A stretch of 64,000 nucleotides of DNA from JBFAPK01 sp040676675 (GTDB taxonomy: Bacteria > Actinomycetota > Actinomycetes > Mycobacteriales > Micromonosporaceae), in the NCBI RefSeq assembly GCF_040676675.1, contig NZ_JBFAPK010000046.1:1-64000 (forward strand), written 5' to 3'. A program made the translations under genes and the position numbers. A model generated the notes under the pieces. That model worked only from the letters and a program-made list of their open reading frames with translations. It did not search any database and had not been told where the DNA came from. Positions 7,775 through 15,911 of the stretch are shown here, in pieces; within the stretch, counting starts at the first letter, position 1, and each line of letters opens with the position of its first letter.

Positions 7775-8029
7775 TGCGGGAGCTACTCCTGTCGCTGTCC
7801 TGTGCCAAACAGGAGACGAAGCTACCCGACAAGTGTGCGAACGGCCGGGCAGGGCGGGACGACGGCGATCGTGTCGCGCGATCGGCGCGTACGACCCGCT
7901 CCGGAGACGCCGCGTGACGCGCCGGGCCGCCACGGTACGTACCCGCTGCGGCGCGTTTCGTGACCGGAACGGTTTCCACCAGCCACGACGATGTCGTTTT
8001 GTCAGTGGTGCAGCTCATACTGTCCCGCG

Positions 8030-8049
8030 GGCACGCTACCGAGCGTGCC
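8030..8049 (+). promoter_or_regulatory. Hairpin in leader of the beta-propeller gene
   Basis: GGCACGCT (8030-8037) and AGCGTGCC (8042-8049) form a perfect 8-bp stem with a 4-nt loop, ending 17 nt before the ATG at 8067 and next to its GGAGAAG ribosome binding site. It may be an operator or a leader hairpin. Confidence 0.4.
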
Positions 8050-8066
8050 GGGACGGAGAAGCGAAC

Positions 8067-9152
8067 ATGGCAACGCTACTCGCGATCGGCACCGGCAAGG
8101 GTCTCTTCCTCGCGACCAGTCACGACGACCGGGGCAGCTGGGAGCTCAGCGGCCCGCACTTCGCCATGACCGGCATCTACGCGGTCGCGATCGACACGCG
8201 GCGCGCCACGCCGCGGCTGCACGCGTCCACGAGCAGCTCCCACTTCGGCCCCAGCCTGGCCGTCAGCGACGACCTCGGCGCGACCTGGCAGGAGCCGGAC
8301 CAGCCACCCCTGAGCTTCCCGGCCGACACCGGCGCGAGCCTCGGCCGGGTCTGGCAGATCACCCCGGGCCCGGCGAGCGAGCCGGACCTCGTCTACGCCG
8401 GCACCGAACCCGCCGCGCTGTTCCGCTCGGTCGACGGGGGCCGCAGCTACGAGCTGATCCGGCCGCTCTGGGAGCATCCGCACCGGCCCGAGTGGGGCGC
8501 CGGCTTCGGCGGGCAGGCGATCCACACCGTACTGCCGCACCCCGACGATCCCGAGCGGGTGCTGGTGGCGCTCTCCTCGGGCGGCGTCTACCGTACCGAC
8601 GACGGCGGGGCGAGCTGGACGGCCGGCAACACCGGCATCAAGGCGTACTTCCTGCCCGACCCGTGGCCCGAGTTCGGGCAGTGCGTACACAAGGTCGCCC
8701 GGGACCCGGTCGACCCCGAGCGGCTCTACGCGCAAAACCACCACGGCGTCTACCGCTCCGACGACGGCGGCGCCACCTGGCAGTCCATCGCCGCGGGACT
8801 GCCCAGCGACTTCGGCTTCCCGATGGTGGCCCACCCCCGGCGCGGCGGCGTGATCTACAACTTTCCGCTGGTCGCCGACGGGGAACGCTTCCCGGTCGAC
8901 CGCCGGTGCCAGGTGTACCGCTCGGCCGACGCGGGCACCACCTGGGAACCGCTCGCCAAGGGCCTGCCGACCGCGCCGTTCTACCCGGCGGTGCTGCGCG
9001 ACGCCATGTGCGCCGACGACGCCGACCCGGCCGGCGTCTACTTCGGCACCCGCTCCGGAGAGGTCTACGCCAGCCGGGACGAGGGCGAATCGTGGTCCCT
9101 GGTCGCCGCCCACCTGCCCGACGTGCTCTCCGTACGGGCCGCGGAGGTCTGA
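8067..9152 (+). CDS. BNR/Asp-box beta-propeller protein
   Basis: A 361-aa protein of the sialidase-like or VPS10-like propeller type. Six Asp-box motifs are visible (VSDDLGATW, RSVDGGRSY, RTDDGGASW, RSDDGGATW, RSADAGTTW, SRDEGESW), spaced through the whole length. There is no signal peptide, so it is probably cytoplasmic; no sialidase catalytic residues are evident, so hydrolase activity should not be assumed. The ATG at 8067 follows GGAGAAG with good spacing. The next gene, a MoaD/ThiS-like protein, begins 3 bp after its stop, so the two are cotranscribed and probably act together. The substrate or partner is unknown. Confidence 0.82.
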   Translation: MATLLAIGTGKGLFLATSHDDRGSWELSGPHFAMTGIYAVAIDTRRATPRLHASTSSSHFGPSLAVSDDLGATWQEPDQPPLSFPADTGASLGRVWQITPGPASEPDLVYAGTEPAALFRSVDGGRSYELIRPLWEHPHRPEWGAGFGGQAIHTVLPHPDDPERVLVALSSGGVYRTDDGGASWTAGNTGIKAYFLPDPWPEFGQCVHKVARDPVDPERLYAQNHHGVYRSDDGGATWQSIAAGLPSDFGFPMVAHPRRGGVIYNFPLVADGERFPVDRRCQVYRSADAGTTWEPLAKGLPTAPFYPAVLRDAMCADDADPAGVYFGTRSGEVYASRDEGESWSLVAAHLPDVLSVRAAEV

Positions 9153-9155
9153 GCC

Positions 9156-9431
9156 ATGGTGACGGTGTTCGTGCCCGGGGTGCTGCGTGGCGAGTCGGCC
9201 GGCGCGGACCGGCTCGACGTGACGGCGGACGGCAACCTCGGCGCCGTACTGGACGAGATCGCCGAGCGCTGGCCCCGCCTGGCCCGACGCATCCGGGACG
9301 AGCAGGGGCAGCTGCGCCGCTACGTCAACGTCTACGTCGACGGGGAGGAGTGCCGCCGCTGCGGCGGGCTCGACGCCCCGGTCCGGCGCGGCTCCGAGGT
9401 GCAGCTGCTGCCGTCGATCGCCGGCGGCTGA
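9156..9431 (+). CDS. MoaD/ThiS-family ubiquitin-like protein
   Basis: A 91-aa beta-grasp protein ending in Gly-Gly (PSIAGG), the feature by which MoaD, ThiS and CysO are adenylated and thiocarboxylated as sulfur carriers. The body has the family pattern: N-terminal strand VTVFVPGVLR, the helix LGAVLDEIAERWPRLARRI, then RRYVNVYVDGEE and a final VQLLPSIAGG. It starts 3 bp after the propeller gene and is presumably translated with it. No E1-like activating enzyme or molybdopterin synthase gene is adjacent, so the sulfur acceptor is unknown. A cysteine pair (CRRC) near residue 66 is unusual for this family. Confidence 0.85.
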   Translation: MVTVFVPGVLRGESAGADRLDVTADGNLGAVLDEIAERWPRLARRIRDEQGQLRRYVNVYVDGEECRRCGGLDAPVRRGSEVQLLPSIAGG

Positions 9432-9504
9432 CGCGCCGGACGGCGACCCGTCGGACGGTCGCGCGCCGCGCGGCTGCCGAACGGCTGACGCGCCGGAGGC
9501 AGAT

Positions 9505-9551
9505 CCGGCGCCCGGCGGGGCGGCTTGCCGCGCCGCCCCGCCGGGCGCCGG
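9505..9551. terminator. Bidirectional hairpin terminator
   Basis: A perfect 19-bp G/C stem (9505-9523 with 9533-9551) and a 9-nt loop lies between the convergent ends of the MoaD-like gene (9431) and the AMP-ligase gene (9632). Confidence 0.85.
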
Positions 9552-9631
9552 GCCGCCGCGCGCCCCGTCCGGACGCCAGGTCGCTCGGCTCCGGCGCGGC
9601 GCCTCGCCGGCCGCACGCGGCGTTGCGCCGC

Positions 9632-11812
9632 CTAGTGGAAGAGCTCCATCAGCACCTCGGCGGTACCGGCGGCGTTCGTGGCGACGAAGTAGTGGTCGCC
9701 GGGGACCGAGTGGATGCTGGCGATGAGGTTGCCGGGCAGCCGGGCGGTGAGCGCGTCCCGGGTGCAGAGCCCGTCGTCGGTACCGACCAGGACGTGCACC
9801 GGCGCGGCCGGGGTTATCTCGAAGCCGTTCGGCGCGAGCGCGATGTCCCGGCGGAACCGGGGCAGCAGCAGCCGGCTGATCTCCTCCGGGCTCAGCGAGG
9901 TGCCGGGCAGCAGCCCCGCCCGGCGCAGCCCGTCGAGCAGCGTCTCGTCGTCCGCGCCCGGCACGGGTCCGGCCGGACCGCCGGGTGACGGTACCGGCGG
10001 CGCCGAGAGGACCACCTGCGCCCCGCCCAGTTCGGCACCGGCCGCGTTCGCCACCGCCGCCGCCAGCACCGCCCCGAGGGAGTGCCCGAACAGCACGGAG
10101 TCGTCCGAGAGGTACGGGGCGACCGCCCGCCACCAGGCGGTGGCGGCCTCGCCGATGGTGACGCCGTCGGGGTAGCTCGCCTCGCCCGCCACCACCCGCC
10201 AGGAGCGGGGCAGGTGGCGGGCCAGCCGGGTGAAGGCGCCCGAGGAGCCGCCGGCGTACGGGATGCAGACGAGCGTACGGCCGGGCCCGTCCCGCAGCAC
10301 GCGCATCCGCACCTGGGCGCCCGGCGCCGCCGTACCGGCCCGCAGGCGGAACCGGGCCAGCTTCCCGGTCGACGTGACCGGCAACTGCTCGACGATCTCC
10401 ACCGAGGACGGGCGCTTGAAGGCGGGCAGCCGCTCCCGGAACGCCCGCACGACCACGCGCCGCAGGGCCTCGCCGTCGGTACCCGGCGCCGGCACCACGT
10501 ACGCGACCGCCTGCTCCAGGCCCGCGCCGTCGCGCGTACCGGCGACCGCGCACTGCGCCACCCCGGCCAGGTCCCGTACCGCGGCCTCGATGTCGAACGG
10601 CGAGACCTTGTGCCCGCCCAGGTTCAGCAGGTCGTCGTGCCGGCAGACGTACCGGATCTCGCCGTCCGGCTCGCGGCGCACCACGTCGCCGGTGTACGCC
10701 CCGCCGTCGGCGAAGGTGCGCGACGTGGCCTCCGGCCGGTCGAGGTAGCCGGCGGCCACGCAGTCCCCCGCCACGTGCAGCCGGCCCTCGGTGCCGTCCG
10801 GCACGACGGAACCCCACTCGTCCCGGACGCTGATCCGGACGCCCGGCACCGCCCGTCCGGTCGAGCCCGGGCTGGCGCCCCGGGTCGCGACGACGATGTG
10901 CAGCACCTCGGTCGCGCCCAGCCCGTTGACCAGCGGCGTGCCGAAGGTACGGACGAACCCCGCGCAGATCGGCGCGGGCAGGTGCTCCCCCGCCGACACG
11001 GCGAGGCGTACCGCGCCGAGGCTGGGCTCGGCGTCGCCGCCGGCCTGTTGCAGCAGCGCCGCGTAGACGCGCGGTACGGCGCAGAGCACGGTGGGCCGGT
11101 GCCGGGCCACGGCCGCCCGCAGCCGGTAGACGTCCGGCGGTCCCGAGCTGAGCACCGCCCGAGCCCCGGCCGCCAGCGGGAAGAGCAGGGAGTTGCCGAA
11201 GCCGTACCCGAAGGAGAGCTTGGCCGTGGAGAGGACGGTGTCCTCCGGCCGCAGGTCGAGGATCCGGCCGAAGCCGTCGAGGACGGCGTCGATGCCGGCC
11301 CGGGTGTGCAGCACTCCCTTCGGGGTGCCGGTGCTGCCCGACGTGTACTGCACGAGCACCACGTCGGAGCCCTGCTGCACGGCGGGCGGCGGGGCGGGCT
11401 CGGAGCCCGGCACCGCCCACTCGTCGGTGCCGCGCGGCACGCCCGGCCCGCCGTCGGGGGCCACGAGCTGGTCGGAACGGGCGTCGACGTGCAGGAAACC
11501 GGCCCCGCAGTCGCCCGCGATGAACTCGATCTCGGCCCGGGTCAGCATGGTGCTGACCGGCACCGCCACCGCGCCGCGCCACCAGAGCGCGAGGACCGCC
11601 ACCACGGTGGGGATCGAGTCGTCCGCCACGATCAGGCCGCGCGCGCCGGGCTCGATCCCGGCCGCGGCCAGCCGCGCCGCGTACGAGCGCACGGCGCGGT
11701 GCAGTCCGGCGTACGTGATCTGCCCGGCCGCGTCCACGTACGCGATCTCGTCGCCCCGGCCGAGCGCGAGCTGCCGTCCCACCAGACGCTCGACGATGTT
11801 GGTGCTCAGCAT
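9632..11812 (-). CDS. AMP-dependent ligase fused to type II thioesterase
   Basis: A 726-aa bifunctional protein. Residues 1 to about 505 are an ANL-superfamily acyl-activating enzyme with the P-loop YTSGSTGTPKG (156-166), the NGLGATE core, YTGDVVRREPDGEI and the C-terminal catalytic lysine segment PVTSTGKLAR; overall it resembles benzoate-CoA ligases. Residues from about 512 to the end are a GrsT-like alpha/beta hydrolase thioesterase with CIPYAGGSSGAF, nucleophile GHS578LG, Asp679/680 in VGTDDG and His707 in GDHYF. It probably activates a carboxylic-acid starter and releases or edits acyl chains on the cluster ACP. ATG 11812 follows GGAGG and overlaps the CLF-like gene stop by 7 nt. Last gene of the four-gene operon. 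Confidence 0.88.
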   Translation of the reverse strand: MLSTNIVERLVGRQLALGRGDEIAYVDAAGQITYAGLHRAVRSYAARLAAAGIEPGARGLIVADDSIPTVVAVLALWWRGAVAVPVSTMLTRAEIEFIAGDCGAGFLHVDARSDQLVAPDGGPGVPRGTDEWAVPGSEPAPPPAVQQGSDVVLVQYTSGSTGTPKGVLHTRAGIDAVLDGFGRILDLRPEDTVLSTAKLSFGYGFGNSLLFPLAAGARAVLSSGPPDVYRLRAAVARHRPTVLCAVPRVYAALLQQAGGDAEPSLGAVRLAVSAGEHLPAPICAGFVRTFGTPLVNGLGATEVLHIVVATRGASPGSTGRAVPGVRISVRDEWGSVVPDGTEGRLHVAGDCVAAGYLDRPEATSRTFADGGAYTGDVVRREPDGEIRYVCRHDDLLNLGGHKVSPFDIEAAVRDLAGVAQCAVAGTRDGAGLEQAVAYVVPAPGTDGEALRRVVVRAFRERLPAFKRPSSVEIVEQLPVTSTGKLARFRLRAGTAAPGAQVRMRVLRDGPGRTLVCIPYAGGSSGAFTRLARHLPRSWRVVAGEASYPDGVTIGEAATAWWRAVAPYLSDDSVLFGHSLGAVLAAAVANAAGAELGGAQVVLSAPPVPSPGGPAGPVPGADDETLLDGLRRAGLLPGTSLSPEEISRLLLPRFRRDIALAPNGFEITPAAPVHVLVGTDDGLCTRDALTARLPGNLIASIHSVPGDHYFVATNAAGTAEVLMELFH

Positions 11813-13053
11813 GGACCGACCTCCACGAGTGCGGCGTACCCGGACGGCTCGACGGCGAGGGCGAGAACGTCGGCACCGGTGGTGCTCACCAGTGCGGCGG
11901 CGCCGGCGACGGCGAGCAGCCCGCCGGCCGCGCCGAAGTCGCCGAGCGTCCGCTCGACGTGCCACGCCGGTCCCGGACCGGACGCCCGCAGGGCCGCCGC
12001 GAGCGCCGCGTCGGGCGTCGAGACGACGATCGCGGCGGGGCGGGTGAACTCCGCGACGAGCCGGCGGACCTCCTCGACCGGCCGGGCGGGGTCGAGCCCG
12101 ACCCGCCGGAACCGTCCGAGGTGGATGCCGGCGACGTCGCCGGGCACCGGGCCGGCGCCGGTGCGACGGCCGGCGTCGGGAGCGTCGCCCGTGGCGCGGT
12201 CGTCCGCGCCGGGAGCGCCGTCCCCGGCACGGTCGTCCCGGGTACGGAGCCCGAGCGCGAGGCAGACCGCCCCCTCCGCCGGCAGCTCGGCTCCGGTTCC
12301 CGCGACCACACTCCAGCGGCTCACGGTCGCCGAGCCGCCGAGCAGCACCTCACTCGCCTCGCCGGTGGCCAGGATCCGCACGGCCTCGACGAAGGCACCG
12401 ATTCCGGCCGCGGCACCGCCGGTGAGCGTCTCGTTCGGGCCCCGGAGACCGAGTCGGATCGAGACCGTCGCCGCCGGCGCGTTGAACGCCGCGGCGGGCC
12501 CCATCATCGGGCTGCTCAGCCCCGGCTCCAGCACGGCCGCCTCCACGCAGATCCCCGCGTACTCGGTCAGACCGGCGGTGGAGCTGACCCAGACCACCGC
12601 CCCGGGTGGCTCCTCACCGCCGTCCGGCACGTCGACGTCCCGCTCGGACCCGCCGCCGGCCAGCGGACCGGTCGCGGCCACCGGGCCGATCCCCGCCACC
12701 GGGCCGACCCCCGGCTGCGGGCCCGTCGCGGTCGCGGCGGCCTCCGCGGCGGCGGCGAGCGAGAGCAGCGACTCCCGTGGCAGGTTCCGCAGCCCGCGCG
12801 GGGGCACGCCGTCCGGCATCCGGACCTCGACCGGCCCGTGTACGCAGCGCTCGACCGGTTCGAGGTCGGAATGTTCGGCGGTGAGCAGCCGGGGGACCCG
12901 GGGCGCCACCACCCGCCCGGTGAGCTGCGCCGCCAGGTCGGCCGGTCCCCGCACGCCGGCCAGGCGCAGCCCCAGCCCGCACAGGCGTACGCCGCCCGTG
13001 GGGTACCCGGGGCCGGCCGGGTACCCGGGGATGCTGTCGCGGTCAGCCGGCAT
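11806..13053 (-). CDS. Chain-length-factor-like ketosynthase
   Basis: A 415-aa ketosynthase homologue that has lost catalysis. The region aligned with the active-site elbow reads TGGAAAG (211-217) with no cysteine, and the later HGTGT motif is not visible, which is the pattern of KS-beta/CLF subunits; the glutamine typical of classical CLFs is also absent. The fold is otherwise kept (NAPAATVSIRLGLRGPNETL; FGAAGGLLAVAGAAALV). Two Gly/Pro/Ala/Asp-rich insertions (about 105-150 and 275-305) are unusual. Translational coupling is clear: its ATG overlaps the ketosynthase end by 11 nt and its stop overlaps the ligase start. It probably forms a heterodimer with the ketosynthase and sets chain length or starter choice. 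Confidence 0.8.
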   Translation of the reverse strand: MPADRDSIPGYPAGPGYPTGGVRLCGLGLRLAGVRGPADLAAQLTGRVVAPRVPRLLTAEHSDLEPVERCVHGPVEVRMPDGVPPRGLRNLPRESLLSLAAAAEAAATATGPQPGVGPVAGIGPVAATGPLAGGGSERDVDVPDGGEEPPGAVVWVSSTAGLTEYAGICVEAAVLEPGLSSPMMGPAAAFNAPAATVSIRLGLRGPNETLTGGAAAGIGAFVEAVRILATGEASEVLLGGSATVSRWSVVAGTGAELPAEGAVCLALGLRTRDDRAGDGAPGADDRATGDAPDAGRRTGAGPVPGDVAGIHLGRFRRVGLDPARPVEEVRRLVAEFTRPAAIVVSTPDAALAAALRASGPGPAWHVERTLGDFGAAGGLLAVAGAAALVSTTGADVLALAVEPSGYAALVEVGPC

Positions 13054-14335
13054 CCGGACCGACCCTTCCGACCCTTCCGGCCACGCCGGTGGCGGCGGTC
13101 GCGGCGTCGGATCGGCCGTCGGTGGCTCGTCCGAACAGGACGGTGGAGACGCCGCCGCCGAAGCCGAACGCGGGGCTGGCCACCACCCGAAGGGGCCCGC
13201 GCCGGCCGGCCGGCTCGACCAGGTCCACGCCGGCGCAGGCCGGGTCGGGCTCGCGCAGTGTCACGTTGCCGGGCATGAAGTCCTCTCCCAGGGCACGCAC
13301 GGAGATCACCGCCTCGAGCGCGGCGCCGGCGCCCTCGGCGTGGCCGAGCTGTCCCTTCACGGACGAGACGGCGGGCGGGCGCCGACCAGTCAGGGACCGG
13401 GCCAGCGCGCGCGCCTCCGTACCGTCGCTGGCGGGCGTGCCGGTGCCGTGCGCGCAGACCCAGTCCACGTCCTCGGGGTCCAGGCCGGCCTGGCGCAGGC
13501 AGGAATGGAGGGTGGAGATCAGCGCGACGCCGTCCGGATGGGGCCGGGTCGGGTTGTGCGCGTCCGCGGCGCGGGCGGTTCCGAGCACCCGGGCCAGGGG
13601 GCGGGCGCCCCGCGCCGCCGCCCGTTCGGCCCGTTCGAGGACCAGGACGCCCGCCCCCTCGCCCGGCATGGTCCCCCGGCGCTGCCGGTCGAACGGGCGG
13701 ACCACGTCGGACGCGAGCGCGCGCAGGGAGGTGAACATGGCGAATATCTCCAGCGACAGCTCCGAGGCCCCGGCGCAGATCGCGACGTCGACCTCGCCGG
13801 TCGCGACGGCGGCGTGGCCGGCGGCGATCGCGCTGTTGCCGGCCGCGCAGCCGGGCGCCAGCAGCACCACGGGTCCGTTCACGGCAACCGCGCGACGCAG
13901 CGCCGCCAGCAGGTCGTCCGGCCTGGCCCAGCCGTCGCCCGGTACGCCGAGCCGGCCGGGGCCGATCCCGCGGTCGAGCAGCGGCCGGGTCGCCATCACC
14001 GTGCCGACGAAGAGGCCGAGGCGTTCCCGCCGGGGCGCGGGAGGAAGTCCGGCGTCCCGCAACGCCTCCAGCGCCGCCGCCGCGAGGTAGCGGCCCGCGA
14101 GCGACCGGTGCGGCGGTACCAGCGCGTCGAGCGCCGAGATGGCGTCGTCCGGCACCTGCCCACCCCGGTCCGCCGGATAGCCGGCGAGGTCGAAGCGGGT
14201 CACCGGGCGGGTCAGCACCCGGCCCCCGGTGACCGCCGCCCAGAGGGCGTCCACGCCGAGCCCGGCGACGGAGACCGCGCCGAGCCCGGAGACCGTCACG
14301 GCGACGCGCCCGGCGCCGTCCCGGTCACGGCCCAA
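13043..14335 (-). CDS. Beta-ketoacyl-ACP synthase (KS-alpha)
   Basis: A 430-aa FabF/type II PKS condensing enzyme with the full catalytic set: Cys163 in PGCAAGNSA, His296 in CAHGTGTPASDG, Lys327 in SVKGQLGHAEGAG and His332 in the same motif. It should elongate an acyl chain on the ACP encoded just upstream by decarboxylative condensation with malonyl-ACP. The annotated start is TTG at 14335, overlapping the ACP stop by 11 nt and preceded by GTCGGGGG; an in-frame GTG at 14299 is an alternative that would start directly at MTVSGLGAV. The CAAGN elbow differs from classical aromatic KS-alpha proteins, so an aromatic polyketide is not implied. Confidence 0.87.
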   Translation of the reverse strand: MGRDRDGAGRVAVTVSGLGAVSVAGLGVDALWAAVTGGRVLTRPVTRFDLAGYPADRGGQVPDDAISALDALVPPHRSLAGRYLAAAALEALRDAGLPPAPRRERLGLFVGTVMATRPLLDRGIGPGRLGVPGDGWARPDDLLAALRRAVAVNGPVVLLAPGCAAGNSAIAAGHAAVATGEVDVAICAGASELSLEIFAMFTSLRALASDVVRPFDRQRRGTMPGEGAGVLVLERAERAAARGARPLARVLGTARAADAHNPTRPHPDGVALISTLHSCLRQAGLDPEDVDWVCAHGTGTPASDGTEARALARSLTGRRPPAVSSVKGQLGHAEGAGAALEAVISVRALGEDFMPGNVTLREPDPACAGVDLVEPAGRRGPLRVVASPAFGFGGGVSTVLFGRATDGRSDAATAATGVAGRVGRVGPDAG

Positions 14336-14585
14336 CGGAGAGCCCCCGACTTTCGAGCGCCGCGAGCGCGTCGCCCAGGTCGTGCAGCTCGGCCGCCTCC
14401 TGGTCGGTCAGCCGTACGCCGAAGTGGCGTTCGAGCCGTACCACGAACTCGACCTTCTGGAGCGAGTCCACGCCGAGGTCCTCGTAGAAGGCGGCCTCGG
14501 GCGTGACCTCCTCCGGGCTGACGTCGAAGACCTCTGCCGCCAGCTCGCGCAGGCGGGCAGCGGACACGTTGTCCGGCTGCGTCAT
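14325..14585 (-). CDS. Acyl carrier protein
   Basis: An 86-aa carrier protein with the phosphopantetheine attachment motif GVDS41LQKVEFVVRLE and the usual four-helix pattern. It is the first gene of the ACP-KS-CLF-ligase/TE operon; its ATG follows GGGAGGAGCC on the minus strand, a very strong ribosome binding site. The acyl chain made by the downstream ketosynthase pair would be carried here. Stop and ketosynthase start overlap by 11 nt, which supports fixed stoichiometry. The primary-metabolism ACP is expected elsewhere, so this one is probably dedicated. Confidence 0.92.
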   Translation of the reverse strand: MTQPDNVSAARLRELAAEVFDVSPEEVTPEAAFYEDLGVDSLQKVEFVVRLERHFGVRLTDQEAAELHDLGDALAALESRGLSVGP

Positions 14586-14779
14586 GTCCGGCTCCTCCCT
14601 GCCCCGGCAACCACGGTTCCGTGGAAGTTCCAGGCGGGCTCCACGGTGAAGTTTTCCAGGTAGCCAACGAGCCCGGAATCGATGCGGACCTGACTAAAGA
14701 GTTCGATCGCTTCGACCGAAAAGACGAAACTCCTCGTCTGATCAGATTCAGGTCGGTCGCTGGAACCGCTTCCGTCCGG
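14586..14779 (-). promoter_or_regulatory. Promoter region of the ACP-KS operon
   Basis: This 194-bp gap is the lowest-GC stretch nearby and must hold the promoter of the operon starting at 14585. It contains short inverted repeats, CCACGG-TT-CCGTGG close to the start codon and GACGA-AACTCC-TCGTC farther out, plus a TTCGA pair around 14700-14715. I could not fix -35 and -10 boxes with confidence. Confidence 0.4.
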
Positions 14780-15613
14780 TCACAGCCACCGGTCGAGGAA
14801 GTCCCGCACCGCCACGGCCAGCGCGATCCGGTGGTCCGAGAGCGCGTGGTCGGTCGGCAGCTCCCGTTCCTCAAGCCGGTGCAAACCGGCCGCCCGGTAC
14901 GCCTCGACCAGCGGCCGGTGGTGCACCTCGGCCGGGGTCACGGGGTCCCGGCCGGCACCGACCAGCAGTACCGGCCGGTCGACCAGCCGCGACGCGAGGC
15001 CGGCCAGCCGCCAGGCGTCCCCGGCGGCCTCCATCTCGGTCACGAGCGCCTCCCCGCTGGTGTCGCGCAACGGCAGCAGTTCCTCGTCGAACGCCGCCAC
15101 GTACGCCGCCCGTACGGCCGGGTCGGCGCGGCTGAGGCCGGCGGCGGTACCGAAGTCGAAGGCGGTCACCGAGGCGACCGCGCGGACCGCCGGGTCCACG
15201 GCCGCGGTCATCAGCGCGGCGAAGCCCCCGGTGCTGTGCCCGACCACGCCCAGCCGCCCGGGATCCAGACGATGGGCCTGCGCGAAGTCCGGCTCCCGCA
15301 CGGCGGCCACGACGGTGCGTGCGTCGGCGAGCACGTTCCCCCAGGACCAGGAACCGGCGACGCCCCACGAGCCCCGGTAGTGGAAGACGAGGGAGGCGTA
15401 CCCGGCCCGGCGCAGCGCCTGCGCCAGGTCGAAGTTGCGCTCGTTGCCGGGGAAGCCGTGCAGCAGCACGACGACGGGGTGCGGGCCCGGCCCGGCCGGG
15501 ACGTGCAGCACGCCGAGCAGGGTCGCCCCGGCGCTGGTGAACGTCACCGCGGGGGTGCTCGCCGGCGGCACCGCCTCGGTCGGCGGGTCGGTTGCCAGGA
15601 AGTCGATCGTCAC
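14780..15613 (-). CDS. Alpha/beta hydrolase
   Basis: A 277-aa serine hydrolase of the dienelactone hydrolase/acyl-peptidase type. It shows the oxyanion motif LLHGFPGNERNFD, the nucleophile elbow VVGHSTGGFAAL, the acid in LVGAGRDPVTP and the histidine in LPTDHALSDHR. GTG at 15613 is chosen because it follows a GAGG site and gives the family-typical N-terminus; reading further upstream would cross the palindrome at 15641-15660. It precedes the polyketide-like operon on the same strand but is separated from it by a 194-bp promoter region, so a role in that pathway is possible but not shown. Substrate unknown. Confidence 0.85.
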   Translation of the reverse strand: MTIDFLATDPPTEAVPPASTPAVTFTSAGATLLGVLHVPAGPGPHPVVVLLHGFPGNERNFDLAQALRRAGYASLVFHYRGSWGVAGSWSWGNVLADARTVVAAVREPDFAQAHRLDPGRLGVVGHSTGGFAALMTAAVDPAVRAVASVTAFDFGTAAGLSRADPAVRAAYVAAFDEELLPLRDTSGEALVTEMEAAGDAWRLAGLASRLVDRPVLLVGAGRDPVTPAEVHHRPLVEAYRAAGLHRLEERELPTDHALSDHRIALAVAVRDFLDRWL

Positions 15614-15640
15614 GGGTACCTCACGAAGTCGCGTGGCTAG

Positions 15641-15660
15641 ATCGAACCGATCGGTTCGAT
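15641..15660. promoter_or_regulatory. Perfect 20-bp palindrome upstream of hydrolase
   Basis: atcgaaccgatcggttcgat is a perfect palindrome 28 bp upstream of the hydrolase GTG (15613), where a promoter is expected. Length and symmetry suit a TetR-type operator. No repressor gene is adjacent. Confidence 0.65.
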
Positions 15661-15911
15661 TAGAACGTACCAGCGCTGCCGGGGCGGCCGACACCCTCCC
15701 TCCGCCTCGCGCGGCCCCGCGCCCGTCGACGCGAGGTCCCCTGCCCGTCGGCCCGAGCACCCAGGCCGCCCGCCGGGCGGGCGGTGTCCGCAAGTGACCT
15801 TTCCGCGACCGCGACCGCCGATCACGCTGGTCGATGCCGGGCGCCGCTGGAGACCGGGGCCGCCCCGCGATCCGCGTGCCAACGGGGCACCTGTCGAGGA
15901 GGAAACCGGGT

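Noticed and set aside
9632..11812. NRPS adenylation-thioesterase module
   Set aside because: No condensation or carrier domain; the adenylation part looks like benzoate-CoA ligases and sits with a KS/CLF pair.
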